Origin: an uncultured Collinsella sp.
GTDB taxonomy: Bacteria > Actinomycetota > Coriobacteriia > Coriobacteriales > Coriobacteriaceae
DNA: 25,985 nt
Direction: 5' to 3'
Assembly: GCA_959604825.1 (NCBI GenBank)
Contig: CAUHCN010000032.1
Span: 1 to 25,985, forward strand
The first letter of the stretch is position 1. The number at the start of each line of letters is the position of its first letter. A model generated the notes under the pieces. It was given only the letters and a program-made list of their open reading frames with translations. It was not told the DNA's origin and ran no database searches. This document shows positions 7,970 to 16,531 of the stretch, piece after piece. Made by a program: the position numbers and the translations under genes.

Positions 7970-8977
7970 CTAGTCGGTGAGTCCGTAGAACTCTTGGGAG
8001 GGTACGCGGTCGGTAAGAATCTCGAGCGCCCTATCCAAAGTAACACCGTTGTAGAGCGTTTGCTCCACGGCAAAGGTGAGCGGAATGTCAACGCCCAGTG
8101 AACGGGCGAGCTCGCTGACGCTGCGGGCCGCGACGGCGCCCTCCACCACCATATGCGTGCGCGCTTGGTACTCGTCGAGCGAAACACCGTGGGCAAACTC
8201 GAAACCAAAGGTGCGGTTGCGCGAATGCTCGGAGGTACAGGTGGCAATGAGGTCGCCCATGCCTGCAAGCCCCATGCAAGTCATAGCTTGACCGCCGCGG
8301 GCGTGCACCAGACGGCTGATCTCGGCCAGGCCGCGCGTCATGATGAGGGCGAGCGTGTTGTCGCCTGCGCCCGAACCGGCGGAGATGCCGCACACGATGG
8401 CGATGACATTTTTCATGGCGCCGCAGACCTCGACACCGGTCATGTCCTGCGACAGGTAGATGCGGAATGCCGTGGACAGGAGCAGGTCCTTAAAGGTCTC
8501 CCCTATCTGCGGATCTTCGCTGGCGATGACGGCGGCCGAAAGCCCGCCGCGGCAGATCTCCTCGGCATGGTTGGGGCCCGAGAGGGCCGCCACACGCCGC
8601 TCGTTGCCGATCTCGCTGGCGATGACCTCGCTCATGAGCAGGCCGGACTCGGGCTCAATGCCCTTGGTAAGGCAGAGCACCGGGGTGTCGGCGGCGATGA
8701 AGGGCGCTGCCTGATGGCATACGCTGCGCAGGTGTGTGGAGGGCACGGCAAAGATGATGGCGTCGGCGGCGTCGAGCGCTTGCGCCAGGTCCGTCGTGGC
8801 GACGACGTTGCCGGGCAGCTCGTAGTCCACCAGATACCGGGGGTTGCAGTGCTCGCCATTGATGCCGGCGGCCGTCTGCTCGCTATGGGCCCACATGGTC
8901 ACGCGCTCGGTTCGCGCGGCGGCAAGGCCGGCGACGGCGGTTCCCCAGGAGCCGGAGCCAATCAGCGCAACATTCAT
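7970..8977 (-). CDS. gpsA: NAD(P)-dependent glycerol-3-phosphate dehydrogenase
   Basis: Reduces dihydroxyacetone phosphate to sn-glycerol 3-phosphate, the backbone for phospholipids. The 335 residues start with the Rossmann motif GSGSWGTAVAGLAA (7-20). Further family features are FAVPSTHLRSV, LTKGIEPESG, SGPNHAEEI (usually SGPSFAxE), the catalytic-Lys region GAMKNVIAIVCGISAG and the C-terminal GLAGMGDLIATCTSEHSRNRTFG. AGGAGAG precedes the ATG at 7-9 bases. The gene directly follows plsY (9-base gap), which consumes its product, a functional pairing common in bacteria. Confidence 0.97.
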   Translation of the reverse strand: MNVALIGSGSWGTAVAGLAAARTERVTMWAHSEQTAAGINGEHCNPRYLVDYELPGNVVATTDLAQALDAADAIIFAVPSTHLRSVCHQAAPFIAADTPVLCLTKGIEPESGLLMSEVIASEIGNERRVAALSGPNHAEEICRGGLSAAVIASEDPQIGETFKDLLLSTAFRIYLSQDMTGVEVCGAMKNVIAIVCGISAGSGAGDNTLALIMTRGLAEISRLVHARGGQAMTCMGLAGMGDLIATCTSEHSRNRTFGFEFAHGVSLDEYQARTHMVVEGAVAARSVSELARSLGVDIPLTFAVEQTLYNGVTLDRALEILTDRVPSQEFYGLTD

Positions 8978-8986
8978 GACTCTCTC

Positions 8987-9670
8987 CTACTTATCGTCGG
9001 GCTCGGTGACGCGCTTAGTAAACGAGAGCTTGGACTCCTTACCCGTCATGAGCTTTTTGATGTTCGCACGATGGGCCCACACCACGGTGATGCCGATTAG
9101 CGTCATGCAAAACTTAAGTCCCAGGCTGCTGTACGGAAAGACCGCGCAGGCGGCGATGGGAAGACCGATGGCCGCGGCAAGCGAGCCCACCGACACAAAC
9201 TTGGTGATGGCGACGGCCACGATAAACATGCCCAGCAGCGACAGGCCAATAGGCCAGTACCAGGCGAGGATGACGCCCAGACCAACCGCGATACCCTTGC
9301 CGCCATGGAAGTTGAGGTAGGGCGAGAAGATATGGCCCCACACCGCTGCCAGGCAAATGACGCCGAGCATCCAATCGCCGGGGGCTCCGGGCGCCATGAT
9401 GCTTACGGGGAAGCCATAGCCCACGCTCGCGATGAGCGGACGGGCGATAAGGACACAGATGGCGCCCTTAAGGCAGTCGAGCAGCAGGGTGAGCGCGGCC
9501 ACCTTGGGGCCGGCCACGCGCAGGGCGTTGGTGGTGCCGATGTTGCCGGAACCCGCCTTGCGAATGTCGGTGTGGTTGAACACGCGGCCCAAGATCAGGC
9601 CAAACGGAATCGCCCCGATAAAGAACGAGACCACGGCGTAGATGGCGGTCAGCAGAATCGGATTATGCAT
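8987..9670 (-). CDS. plsY: Glycerol-3-phosphate acyltransferase PlsY (acyl-phosphate dependent)
   Basis: Integral membrane enzyme transferring an acyl group from acyl-phosphate to glycerol 3-phosphate, the first step of phospholipid assembly. I place the start at ATG 9668-9670 (MHNPILL), preceded by AAGGAG and overlapping the der stop by 8 bases; this gives 227 residues. A longer in-frame start at 9718 would lie deep inside der and is unlikely. Motif 1 is GSGNIGTTNALR, motif 2 HGGKGIAVGLG and motif 3 HRANIKKLMTGKESKL, matching the three cytoplasmic active-site loops. About five hydrophobic helices surround them. The product of gpsA is its substrate and PlsC, upstream, performs the next step. 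Confidence 0.95.
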   Translation of the reverse strand: MHNPILLTAIYAVVSFFIGAIPFGLILGRVFNHTDIRKAGSGNIGTTNALRVAGPKVAALTLLLDCLKGAICVLIARPLIASVGYGFPVSIMAPGAPGDWMLGVICLAAVWGHIFSPYLNFHGGKGIAVGLGVILAWYWPIGLSLLGMFIVAVAITKFVSVGSLAAAIGLPIAACAVFPYSSLGLKFCMTLIGITVVWAHRANIKKLMTGKESKLSFTKRVTEPDDK

Positions 9671-10997
9671 CCTTTTGCTCCTTCTTCCTAAAGAAGAGTC
9701 GAATGGGCGTGCCGGCAAAATCGAAGGTCGAGCGCATGCGGTTCTCCACGTAGCGCTGGTAGGTGTCGTTGACCAGATCGCTATGGTTGACGAAGAACGT
9801 GAACGTCGGCGGGTTGACGCCCGTCTGGGTCACGTAGTGCATGCGCAGGCGGCGCTTGCCGTCCACCACGGTATGACCGAACTCGCGCAGGTCGGTGAGG
9901 AACGTGTTGAGGCGCGAGGTGCTGATCTTCTGCGAGCGCGTCTTTTCGGCGGCGTCGACCATTGCCCAGATCTTCTCCACGCTGCGGCCGGTCAGGGCCG
10001 AGATGCGCAGATACTGGGCCCAGGGAGCCATGACGCCCAGACGGCGGTCGACGGTCTCCATGCAGGCCTCGCGCTTGCGGTCGTCGTCGAGCAGGTCCCA
10101 CTTGTTGAGCAGCACCACGACGGCGCAGCCGCGCTCGATGGCCAAGCCCATGACCTTCTGGTCCTGCTCGGTAACGCCCACGGAGGCGTCGACGACGAGC
10201 AGCGCCACGTCGGCGCGATCGATGGCGCGCAGGCCGCGGACCATCGAGTAGTACTCGATATTCTCGTACACGGTGCTCTTCTTGCGAATACCAGCGGTGT
10301 CAACCATGCGGTAGTGCTTGCCGTTGCGCTCCACGACGGTGTCGATGGCGTCGCGCGTCGTGCCGGCAATGTTGGACACGATAGAGCGGTCGGCGCCCAG
10401 GATGCGGTTGAACAGCGAGGACTTACCGGCGTTGGGGCGGCCGATGATGGCCACGTTCAGCGCATCGGGGAACTCGTCAGCGACCTCGTCCTCTTCCTCC
10501 GGAAGCAGGGCCACGATATCGTCGAGCAGGTCGCCCGTGCCATGACCATGCAGGGCCGAGAGCGGCGTGGGCTCACCGATGCCGAGCGAATAGAACTCCC
10601 AGATGCTGTCGTTTTCGCGATCGGGGTTGTCGAGCTTGTTCACCAGCAGAAAGACCGGCTTGTCGCAGCGCTTGAGCATGCGGGCGACCGACTCGTCCTC
10701 CTCGGTGACGCCGGTGCGGCCATCGACCACAAACAGGATGACGGCGGCTTCCTCGGCGGCGGCGAGCGCCTGGTCGCGGATGGACGTGGCAAAGACGTCG
10801 TCGCTCTTGAGCGGCTCGATACCGCCCGTGTCGACGATGGTGAACTCGCGGCCGTTCCAATCGGCCGTGTGATACGAGCGGTCGCGCGTGACGCCGCGAG
10901 ACTCGTGGACGATGGCGTCCGAGGTCTGGGCCAGGCGGTTAACGAGCGTGGACTTGCCCACGTTGGGGCGTCCGACGACGGCGACGATAGGTTTCAT
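9663..10997 (-). CDS. der: Ribosome biogenesis GTPase Der (EngA)
   Basis: Tandem-GTPase factor needed for 50S ribosomal subunit maturation. The start is ATG 10997 with AAAGGAGA 5-6 bases upstream; the longer open frame to 11168 has no family similarity and overlaps the upstream gene. The 444 residues carry G-domain 1 (GRPNVGKST at 9-17, DTGGIEP, NKLD), an acidic linker (PEEEDEVADEFPD), G-domain 2 (GRPNAGKSS, DTAGIRKK, NKWD) and a C-terminal KH-like domain ending in FRKKEQKDA. All G1, G3 and G4 motifs of both domains look intact. Confidence 0.97.
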   Translation of the reverse strand: MKPIVAVVGRPNVGKSTLVNRLAQTSDAIVHESRGVTRDRSYHTADWNGREFTIVDTGGIEPLKSDDVFATSIRDQALAAAEEAAVILFVVDGRTGVTEEDESVARMLKRCDKPVFLLVNKLDNPDRENDSIWEFYSLGIGEPTPLSALHGHGTGDLLDDIVALLPEEEDEVADEFPDALNVAIIGRPNAGKSSLFNRILGADRSIVSNIAGTTRDAIDTVVERNGKHYRMVDTAGIRKKSTVYENIEYYSMVRGLRAIDRADVALLVVDASVGVTEQDQKVMGLAIERGCAVVVLLNKWDLLDDDRKREACMETVDRRLGVMAPWAQYLRISALTGRSVEKIWAMVDAAEKTRSQKISTSRLNTFLTDLREFGHTVVDGKRRLRMHYVTQTGVNPPTFTFFVNHSDLVNDTYQRYVENRMRSTFDFAGTPIRLFFRKKEQKDA

Positions 10998-11007
10998 CTG
11001 CTCTCCT

Positions 11008-12450
11008 TTAATGGGTAGGGTCAGCGGAATTAGTAGAGTCGGCAGGCACAATGCCAAGGATGTGCTCCAGGGTATCGAGCAGCTCATGCGGCATGGTCGA
11101 CACCACATGAACCTCGGCGCCGCGACTGGTAAGGCTTGCGAGTAAATCGTCACGATGATACTCGTCAAGCGTCATGCCGTCAGCGTTGAACATGAGCTTA
11201 GGCACAAAGAGCATAACCCCCGACAGATCTTGGGGCAGCTGCTCCAGAATGTCACACGCGACGATGAGGCCGGTCACGTCCACGTTGCCGCCAAAGTAGT
11301 GGTTCTGGATGGCCGTGACAGTGCCGGCGAGTCCCTTGGGCGACTCCACAAAGCGGGCCACCGTGTCGCGTGCGCTGGCGCCCGAGAGGCACAGCAGGTG
11401 CTGGCTGCGGGCGGCGATGGCCTCGCGGACGCGGGCCAGACGCTCGGCGTCGGCAGCAAGCACGTCGTCGGTCTCGTCCAGATACGAGCGGATCATGCCA
11501 ATGCCGTCGTAGTACTGCGGGTAACCGTCGTAAAAGTCCGCCTCGGGAGGATCGATGCCGGCGTCCAGATAGAACTCGTCGCTCATCTGGAAGGTGTGGC
11601 GGCCAAAGCGCTCATAGGCGCGGTCCTGGTAGGGACGGATCATGGTAATGGTCTCGCGCGCTAGCTCGGGCTTGTCGCTGTAGGACCAGCTAAAACGGTT
11701 TTGATGCTTGGTAAAACCGAGCGGCACAATGCCCAGACTTGTGATTTGCTCGTGCTCCTCGCAAAAGCGCAGAGTCTTTTCCAGCTCCTCGCCGTCGTTC
11801 ATGCCGGGGCACAGCACAATCTGCGCATGAATCTCAATGCCGGCGGCCATGATGGCTTCGAGTACGTCCATGCCGCGCTGGGCGTTGCGGCCCATCATGC
11901 GGCGGCGGACGTCGGGGCTTACGGCATGGACCGACACGTTCATGGGGCTCATGTTGCGTTGGATGACGTTTTGAACATCTTTGTCGGTGAGGTTCGTGAG
12001 CGTGACAAAGTTGCCCTGTAAAAAGCTTAGGCGATAGTCGTCGTCGCGAATGTAGAGCGTGGAACGGCCGCCCTTGGGCAGCATGGTCATAAAGCAGAAC
12101 ACGCAGGCGTTCACGCAGGTGCGCATGCCGTCAAAGATGGGGCCGTCGAACTCCAGCCCCCAGTCCTCTCCCGGGAAGCGGTCGAGCTCGACGGAGGTGA
12201 CGGTGTTGTCGCGTGGGTCGAAAACCTCGAGGTCGACGGTATCATCGTCGGCCTCCCAGAGCCACACGATCATGTCGGTGAGCGCCTCGCCGTTGACCGT
12301 GAGCACGCGCATGCCCGGCTCGATACCCACATCCCACGCGGGCGATTCGGGACGCACGTTCTTTACGAGCGCGCCCTCACCCGGCTCGGGGTCGCGGCTG
12401 CGCCCGTAATCGGCCACCTCGGCGGCGTATGCGGGTACGGTCTGGTCCAT
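11008..12450 (-). CDS. DUF512 radical-SAM protein with N-terminal PDZ-like domain (COG1625 type)
   Basis: The start is ATG 12450, 2 bases after the ispH stop, giving 480 residues. An N-terminal PDZ-like segment (about 25-75, VKNVRPESPAWDVGIEPGMRV) precedes the cluster motif CVNACVFCF, a CX3CX2C arrangement typical of radical-SAM 4Fe-4S binding. A TIM-barrel-like core follows (DDYRLSFLQGNFVTLTNL, IHAQIVLCPGMNDG), then the DUF512 C-terminal region (SWSYSDKPEL, GASARDTVARF, GVMLFVPKLMFN). The family is widespread in Firmicutes and Actinobacteria beside der. Its substrate is unknown and I do not assign one. An AAGGAG lies 14 bases upstream, rather distant. Confidence 0.9.
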   Translation of the reverse strand: MDQTVPAYAAEVADYGRSRDPEPGEGALVKNVRPESPAWDVGIEPGMRVLTVNGEALTDMIVWLWEADDDTVDLEVFDPRDNTVTSVELDRFPGEDWGLEFDGPIFDGMRTCVNACVFCFMTMLPKGGRSTLYIRDDDYRLSFLQGNFVTLTNLTDKDVQNVIQRNMSPMNVSVHAVSPDVRRRMMGRNAQRGMDVLEAIMAAGIEIHAQIVLCPGMNDGEELEKTLRFCEEHEQITSLGIVPLGFTKHQNRFSWSYSDKPELARETITMIRPYQDRAYERFGRHTFQMSDEFYLDAGIDPPEADFYDGYPQYYDGIGMIRSYLDETDDVLAADAERLARVREAIAARSQHLLCLSGASARDTVARFVESPKGLAGTVTAIQNHYFGGNVDVTGLIVACDILEQLPQDLSGVMLFVPKLMFNADGMTLDEYHRDDLLASLTSRGAEVHVVSTMPHELLDTLEHILGIVPADSTNSADPTH

Positions 12451-12452
12451 GA

Positions 12453-13352
12453 TTAGCGGCAAAGCTCCTTGATGCGCGCAACGGCGCGTTCGATGTGTTC
12501 TTGTGGGGTGGAGGCTCCGGCAGTGATGCCGATGTGGTGAGCGTCGGTAAACCACGCGGCCTGGAGCTCGGAAGCTTCCTCGATGTGATACGTGCGCTCG
12601 CAGGCGTCTGCGCAAATCTGCGCCAGGCGGCGGGTGTTGCCCGAGTTCTTGCCGCCCACCACGACCATGCAGTCGCAGCGGTTGGCAAGTGTGGCTGCTG
12701 CCTGTTGACGCTCACTCGTGGCGGCGCAGATGGTGTTGATCACACGTAGCTCCTGCACGCGCGGGGTGATAGCGGCCACGACCTCAGCGAGGTTCTGCGC
12801 GGTCTGGGTGGTCTGCACAACGAGGCCCACCTTGCCCTTGAGCGATAGGGCATCGGCGTCGGCGGCACAGCTCACGACCTGCGCGTCATTGCCGGCGTGG
12901 CCTAGAATACCCTCGACCTCTGGGTGGCCCGGCTCGCCCACGACGATCACGCGGTAGCCTTCGCGCACCAGGCGCTCGGCCGCCACATGGACCTTCTTCA
13001 CGTAGGGGCAGGTGGCGTCGACCACGGTAAGGTCGCGCTTGCGGGCAGCATCGATCACCTGCGGCACCACGCCGTGGGCGCGGATGATCACGGTGCCCGA
13101 TGCGGCATCGTCCAGGGTATCGGCCAGACCAACGCCTGCCTCGGCGAGCTCGCGTACCACGATGGGGTTATGGATGAGCGGACCCAGCGTGTGGACCTGA
13201 GCGCTCTTCCCTGCCTGCGGCGCGGCGGCCAATGCCATGTCGAGCGCGCGCTGCACGCCGTAGCAGGTGCCGGCGTGAGCTGCAATCTCGATGGTGGGCG
13301 CGGTGGCTTGGTCGGACGCAGTCGCGGCGGTGTTCGTCACGTTCTCGCTCAT
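12453..13352 (-). CDS. ispH: 4-hydroxy-3-methylbut-2-enyl diphosphate reductase
   Basis: Last enzyme of the MEP isoprenoid pathway: a 4Fe-4S protein making IPP and DMAPP. I choose ATG 13350-13352 (MSENV), two bases after the plsC stop; a 10-residue longer frame is open but would overlap plsC. The 299 residues hold the three cluster cysteines Cys30 (GTCYGV), Cys115 (DATCPYVKKVH) and Cys209 (NTICAATSERQ). Substrate-contact motifs RAHGV (92-95), GEPGHPEVEGI (139-149) and NSGNTRRL are also present. The N-terminal 20 residues are an Ala/Thr-rich extension relative to the usual start. Confidence 0.96.
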   Translation of the reverse strand: MSENVTNTAATASDQATAPTIEIAAHAGTCYGVQRALDMALAAAPQAGKSAQVHTLGPLIHNPIVVRELAEAGVGLADTLDDAASGTVIIRAHGVVPQVIDAARKRDLTVVDATCPYVKKVHVAAERLVREGYRVIVVGEPGHPEVEGILGHAGNDAQVVSCAADADALSLKGKVGLVVQTTQTAQNLAEVVAAITPRVQELRVINTICAATSERQQAAATLANRCDCMVVVGGKNSGNTRRLAQICADACERTYHIEEASELQAAWFTDAHHIGITAGASTPQEHIERAVARIKELCR

Positions 13353-13354
13353 GG

Positions 13355-14083
13355 CTAGAACCTGCCCGGATGCTCGGCGCACAGCTCGTCGCGCATGGCG
13401 TATACGCGGCTCATAGCCTCGGACTCAAACCAGGCCAAGCGCTCCGTACGCTTAAGCCCGGCCGGTGCATCGGAAAGCGAGACGGCTTTGCCGGCACGAA
13501 TCCAGCACTTCTTGGGACGCATGAGCTTTTTGCCCGCGGGCGTGATATCAGACCAGCCGCAGATGGCGAGCGGGTTGACGGGCGCCTTGCCCATCTGAGC
13601 GATGAGCGCAAAACCGCCGTGGACCTCGGGCTTGATCTCGCGCGAGCGGATGCGCGTGCCCTCGGGGAAGATCAGGACGTCCTCGCCGCGCTGCAGCGCA
13701 TGCTGGGCGGCGCGCAGGCACTTCATGTCGGCGGTGCCACGCTTGACAGGAATGCCGCCCACGCGGCTAAAGGCCCAGCGTACGATCTTGCTCTTGGCGA
13801 ATTCGGATTTAAAGATGGGACGCACGCGGCGGCCGCCAAAGTACAGCGCCGTCTCCACGGCCAGCACCTCGGCCATCGAGGTGTGGTTGCAGATGACCAC
13901 GCTGCCGCGGCCTTCCTGGCGCTCAAACAGCAGGTCAGCGTCCTCGACCTTCCAACGCCACATGAGCTTGGAGAAGGCCCACAGGATGCCCATGACCACG
14001 GCGACGATGCCGCGGATGAGCGCCGGGAACTCGACATAGGGGGCGTTGTAGTAATCCTCGGGCGTCTGCTTAAACAGGCGCAT
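13355..14083 (-). CDS. plsC: 1-acyl-sn-glycerol-3-phosphate acyltransferase (PlsC family)
   Basis: Acylates lysophosphatidic acid to phosphatidic acid at the membrane, after PlsY. The 242 residues have an N-terminal hydrophobic segment (about 21-40). Block I is NHTSMAE (66-72), so the catalytic motif is HX4E with His67 and Glu72 instead of the common HX4D. Block III FPEGTRIR lies at 139-146 and VKRG at 113-116. The ribosome binding site AAAGGAGG is formed by the last codons of cmk, and the start is 3 bases after the cmk stop. Other members of the superfamily, such as LpxL types, use Glu at this position. The pathway role fits gpsA and plsY in the same run. Confidence 0.9.
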   Translation of the reverse strand: MRLFKQTPEDYYNAPYVEFPALIRGIVAVVMGILWAFSKLMWRWKVEDADLLFERQEGRGSVVICNHTSMAEVLAVETALYFGGRRVRPIFKSEFAKSKIVRWAFSRVGGIPVKRGTADMKCLRAAQHALQRGEDVLIFPEGTRIRSREIKPEVHGGFALIAQMGKAPVNPLAICGWSDITPAGKKLMRPKKCWIRAGKAVSLSDAPAGLKRTERLAWFESEAMSRVYAMRDELCAEHPGRF

Positions 14084-14086
14084 GGG

Positions 14087-14773
14087 CTACCTCCTTTGGT
14101 TGATGAGGTCCTCGATAATGCGGACGACCTCATCGATGGTGTGGGCGGTGGAGTCGACGTGCACGGCGTCCTCGGCGGGCACGAGCGGCGCGACCTCGCG
14201 GCTGCTGTCGAGCTTGTCGCGCTGTTTGAGGGCGTCGAGGGTCTCGTCGACCTCGGCCTCGAGTTGCTCGGAGGTGAGCGGCTGGGCATCGTTTTGGTGA
14301 CGCTGCAGCACGCGGCGGCGGGCACGCTCGCGCGGGTCGGCGGTCAGAAAGACCTTGACCTGTGCGTTGGGGAACACGACGGTGCCGATGTCGCGACCCT
14401 CGGCCACGATATCGCGATCCTCGGCGGCGCGGCGCTGATGGATGAGCATGGCGGCGCGCACGCCCGGGTAGGCCGAGACCTTGGACACGTTGGCGTCGAC
14501 CTGCGGGGTGCGAATGGCAGCCGAGGCATCCTGGCCATCAATGGTCAGGCGTGTGTCTTCGCCAGTGCCGTTGGTAAAGCGGATTTCGATCTGCTCGGCG
14601 AGGGCATCGATGGCGGCCTCGTCGTCCAGATCGATGCCGCGGTCGAGCGCGGCGAAGGTGACGGCGCGATACATGGCGCCCGTGTCGAGCTTGTTAAAGC
14701 CCAGCTGGCGGGCGATCTCCTTGGCGATGGTGGACTTGCCGGAACCGGCGGGGCCGTCGATGGCGACGATCAT
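14087..14773 (-). CDS. cmk: Cytidylate kinase
   Basis: Phosphorylates CMP and dCMP with ATP. The 228 residues begin with the P-loop GPAGSGKST (6-14), then NKLDTGAMYRAVT (NMP-binding), an insert typical of bacterial long-type CMP kinases (about 60-110), VAEGRDIGTVVFPNAQVKVFLTA and the LID region DPRERARRRVLQ. The end is RIIEDLINQRR. AAAGGAAG lies about 6 bases before the ATG. A 66-base gap separates it from the pseudouridine synthase upstream. The cmk-plsC-ispH-der order is common in Gram-positive-type genomes. Confidence 0.96.
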   Translation of the reverse strand: MIVAIDGPAGSGKSTIAKEIARQLGFNKLDTGAMYRAVTFAALDRGIDLDDEAAIDALAEQIEIRFTNGTGEDTRLTIDGQDASAAIRTPQVDANVSKVSAYPGVRAAMLIHQRRAAEDRDIVAEGRDIGTVVFPNAQVKVFLTADPRERARRRVLQRHQNDAQPLTSEQLEAEVDETLDALKQRDKLDSSREVAPLVPAEDAVHVDSTAHTIDEVVRIIEDLINQRR

Positions 14774-14839
14774 GCAATGCTTCCTTTCGATGGTTGACGT
14801 GCTGGTATGGTTCGTGGGCGCTGGGGCACGGCGGGTTGC

Positions 14840-15805
14840 CTAGCCCGTGTAGCGCTCGCGGTAGGTGTTGCGCTTGGGTGCGGAGCCGTGGCCGCCGTGG
14901 TGACGCGTGCGGCTGGCGGGCGTATCTTGGGGCTTGCCGCCGTTGCGCTTGGCGCTCGCCTGCTTGGGCGGGATGCCGCCGGCCTTGAGGATCTGCACCT
15001 CGCGGTCGGTGAGCTCGCGCCACGAGCCCTTGGCCACGTCCTCGAGCTCAAGGCCGGCAAAGTTGCAGCGGTGCAGGCGGATCACAGGATGGTGAATCTT
15101 GCCCAGCATGCGCTTGACCTGGTTTTTACGACCCTCGCGGATTATGACCTCCACGGCGGTGGTGCCGGGCTTGATGCCTTGGGGAGCTACGGCCTCGGCC
15201 TCGCGTGCGGTGATGACGCGGCAGATTGCCGGCTGGCACAGGCCGTCGTCGAGCTCGATGCCACGGCGGAGCGGGTCTAGATCGCGGTCGGTCAGCTGCC
15301 CGTCCACGAGTGCCTGGTAGGTCTTGTAGACGTGCTTGCTGGGGTGCAGCAGATCCTGCGACAGGTCGCCGTCGGTAGTAAAGAGCAAAAGGCCCGTGGT
15401 GTCGCGGTCCAGGCGGCCCACCGGGAAGAGCCCCGGAAAGCGGTCGCGGGGGACCAGGTCGGCCACGCAAGCACGCTTCTGCGGGTCGCTCATGGTGGTG
15501 AGGTAGCCGGTCGGCTTGTAGAGCATCAAGTACACGGCGCCCTGGTTGAGCTTGATGGGCATGCCGTCGACCTCGATATGGTCGCGGTCGACATCGACCT
15601 TGGTGCCCAGCTCGGTCGCGACCTGGCCGTTGACGGTCACACGGCCGGCGGTCATCAGGTCCTCCGACCCGCGGCGGCTCGCCACGCCTGCGCGCGCCAA
15701 AAAGCGCTGCAGGCGCATGGTGTGCGGATAGACGGGCTGAGCGTCGGTTGCGGGTACTGCGTTGCCCGTGGCGCGCGTCTCCCCTACTTCGTTAGTCCTC
15801 GTCAT
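14840..15805 (-). CDS. RluB/RsuA-type pseudouridine synthase
   Basis: Converts uridine to pseudouridine in rRNA; the B-type members act on 23S rRNA near position 2605 (E. coli numbering). I place the start at ATG 15805 (MTRTNEVGE), with GGAGG 7 bases upstream and a 14-base overlap with scpB, giving 321 residues. An S4 RNA-binding domain spans about 30-75 (MRLQRFLARAGVASRRGSED). The catalytic motif GRLDRDTTGLLLF has Asp133, and the conserved KTYQALV and EGRKNQVKRMLGKI follow. A basic, low-complexity tail of about 50 residues (PKQASAKRNGGKP onward) may add RNA contacts. The scpA-scpB-rluB order is conserved in many bacteria and supports RluB. Confidence 0.92.
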   Translation of the reverse strand: MTRTNEVGETRATGNAVPATDAQPVYPHTMRLQRFLARAGVASRRGSEDLMTAGRVTVNGQVATELGTKVDVDRDHIEVDGMPIKLNQGAVYLMLYKPTGYLTTMSDPQKRACVADLVPRDRFPGLFPVGRLDRDTTGLLLFTTDGDLSQDLLHPSKHVYKTYQALVDGQLTDRDLDPLRRGIELDDGLCQPAICRVITAREAEAVAPQGIKPGTTAVEVIIREGRKNQVKRMLGKIHHPVIRLHRCNFAGLELEDVAKGSWRELTDREVQILKAGGIPPKQASAKRNGGKPQDTPASRTRHHGGHGSAPKRNTYRERYTG

Positions 15806-16520
15806 GCATATCCTCCGAGGTCTCGTCGACGACCAGGGTTTCCAAGTCCTCGACCACCTCAACATCTTCAACATCGGTATCGAGCAGTTCGCGCTCTTCG
15901 TCCAGGTCCTCGGCCTGCTCCTCGAGCGTGGACTGAATGCTGCGGCCGCTCAGACGCTCGCGGATAAACTGACGCGACTGCTCGTCGGGGGCAAACTGCT
16001 CCAGGTCGGGCAGGTCGCGGGTGGAGCGCAGACCGAACTTTTCCAAGAAGGCGTTGGTCGTGCCGTAGATGATGGCCTGACCGCGCTGGGGGTCGCGGCC
16101 GAGCTCGCGCACCAGACCTTTGTCCACGAGCGACGCGATGACGCCGTCGGAATTGACGCCGCGGATGCCCTTGACCACCTCGCGCGTCACGGGCTGGTGG
16201 TATGCGATGACGGCCAGTGTTTCGAGCGCGGCCTGCGACAGCTTTTGCGTGTCCCAGCTCAGCACATAGGCCTCGACCACGTCGTGGTAGGCGGGATGCG
16301 TAAACAGGCGCCAACCGCCGGCGACCTCGCGCAGCTGAAAGCCGCGGTTGGCCTCCTCGTACTCAACTTTGAGCTCGGCGAGCAGCGATGCGCACTCGCC
16401 GGGGGCGATATCCAGCGCACCTGCCAGCGCGGGTGCGCTTACGGGATCGCTCGACACCAGCAGGAGCGCCTCCAAGGCGCCTTTGAGACTGTTTGTCTCC
16501 AGCGTGGAAAGGGTTGACAT
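15792..16520 (-). CDS. scpB: Segregation and condensation protein B
   Basis: Kleisin-associated subunit of the SMC-ScpAB condensin. The 242 residues comprise two winged-helix domains: residues about 8-80 (LKGALEALLLVSSDPVSAPALAGAL) and 85-165 with the family signature KLSQAALETLAVIAYHQPVTREVVKGIRGV and GRDPQRGQAIIYGTTNAFLEKFGL. The last 60 residues are very acidic and probably disordered, a longer tail than usual. It starts 11 bases after scpA, with AGGAG 8 bases before the ATG. Confidence 0.96.
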   Translation of the reverse strand: MSTLSTLETNSLKGALEALLLVSSDPVSAPALAGALDIAPGECASLLAELKVEYEEANRGFQLREVAGGWRLFTHPAYHDVVEAYVLSWDTQKLSQAALETLAVIAYHQPVTREVVKGIRGVNSDGVIASLVDKGLVRELGRDPQRGQAIIYGTTNAFLEKFGLRSTRDLPDLEQFAPDEQSRQFIRERLSGRSIQSTLEEQAEDLDEERELLDTDVEDVEVVEDLETLVVDETSEDMHDED

Positions 16521-16531
16521 GGTTGCCGCTC

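Noticed and set aside
9642..11018. Plus-strand frame of 458 codons antisense to der
   Set aside because: Der is intact on the other strand; the antisense product is His/Val/Asp-rich, the usual mirror of a GTPase gene.
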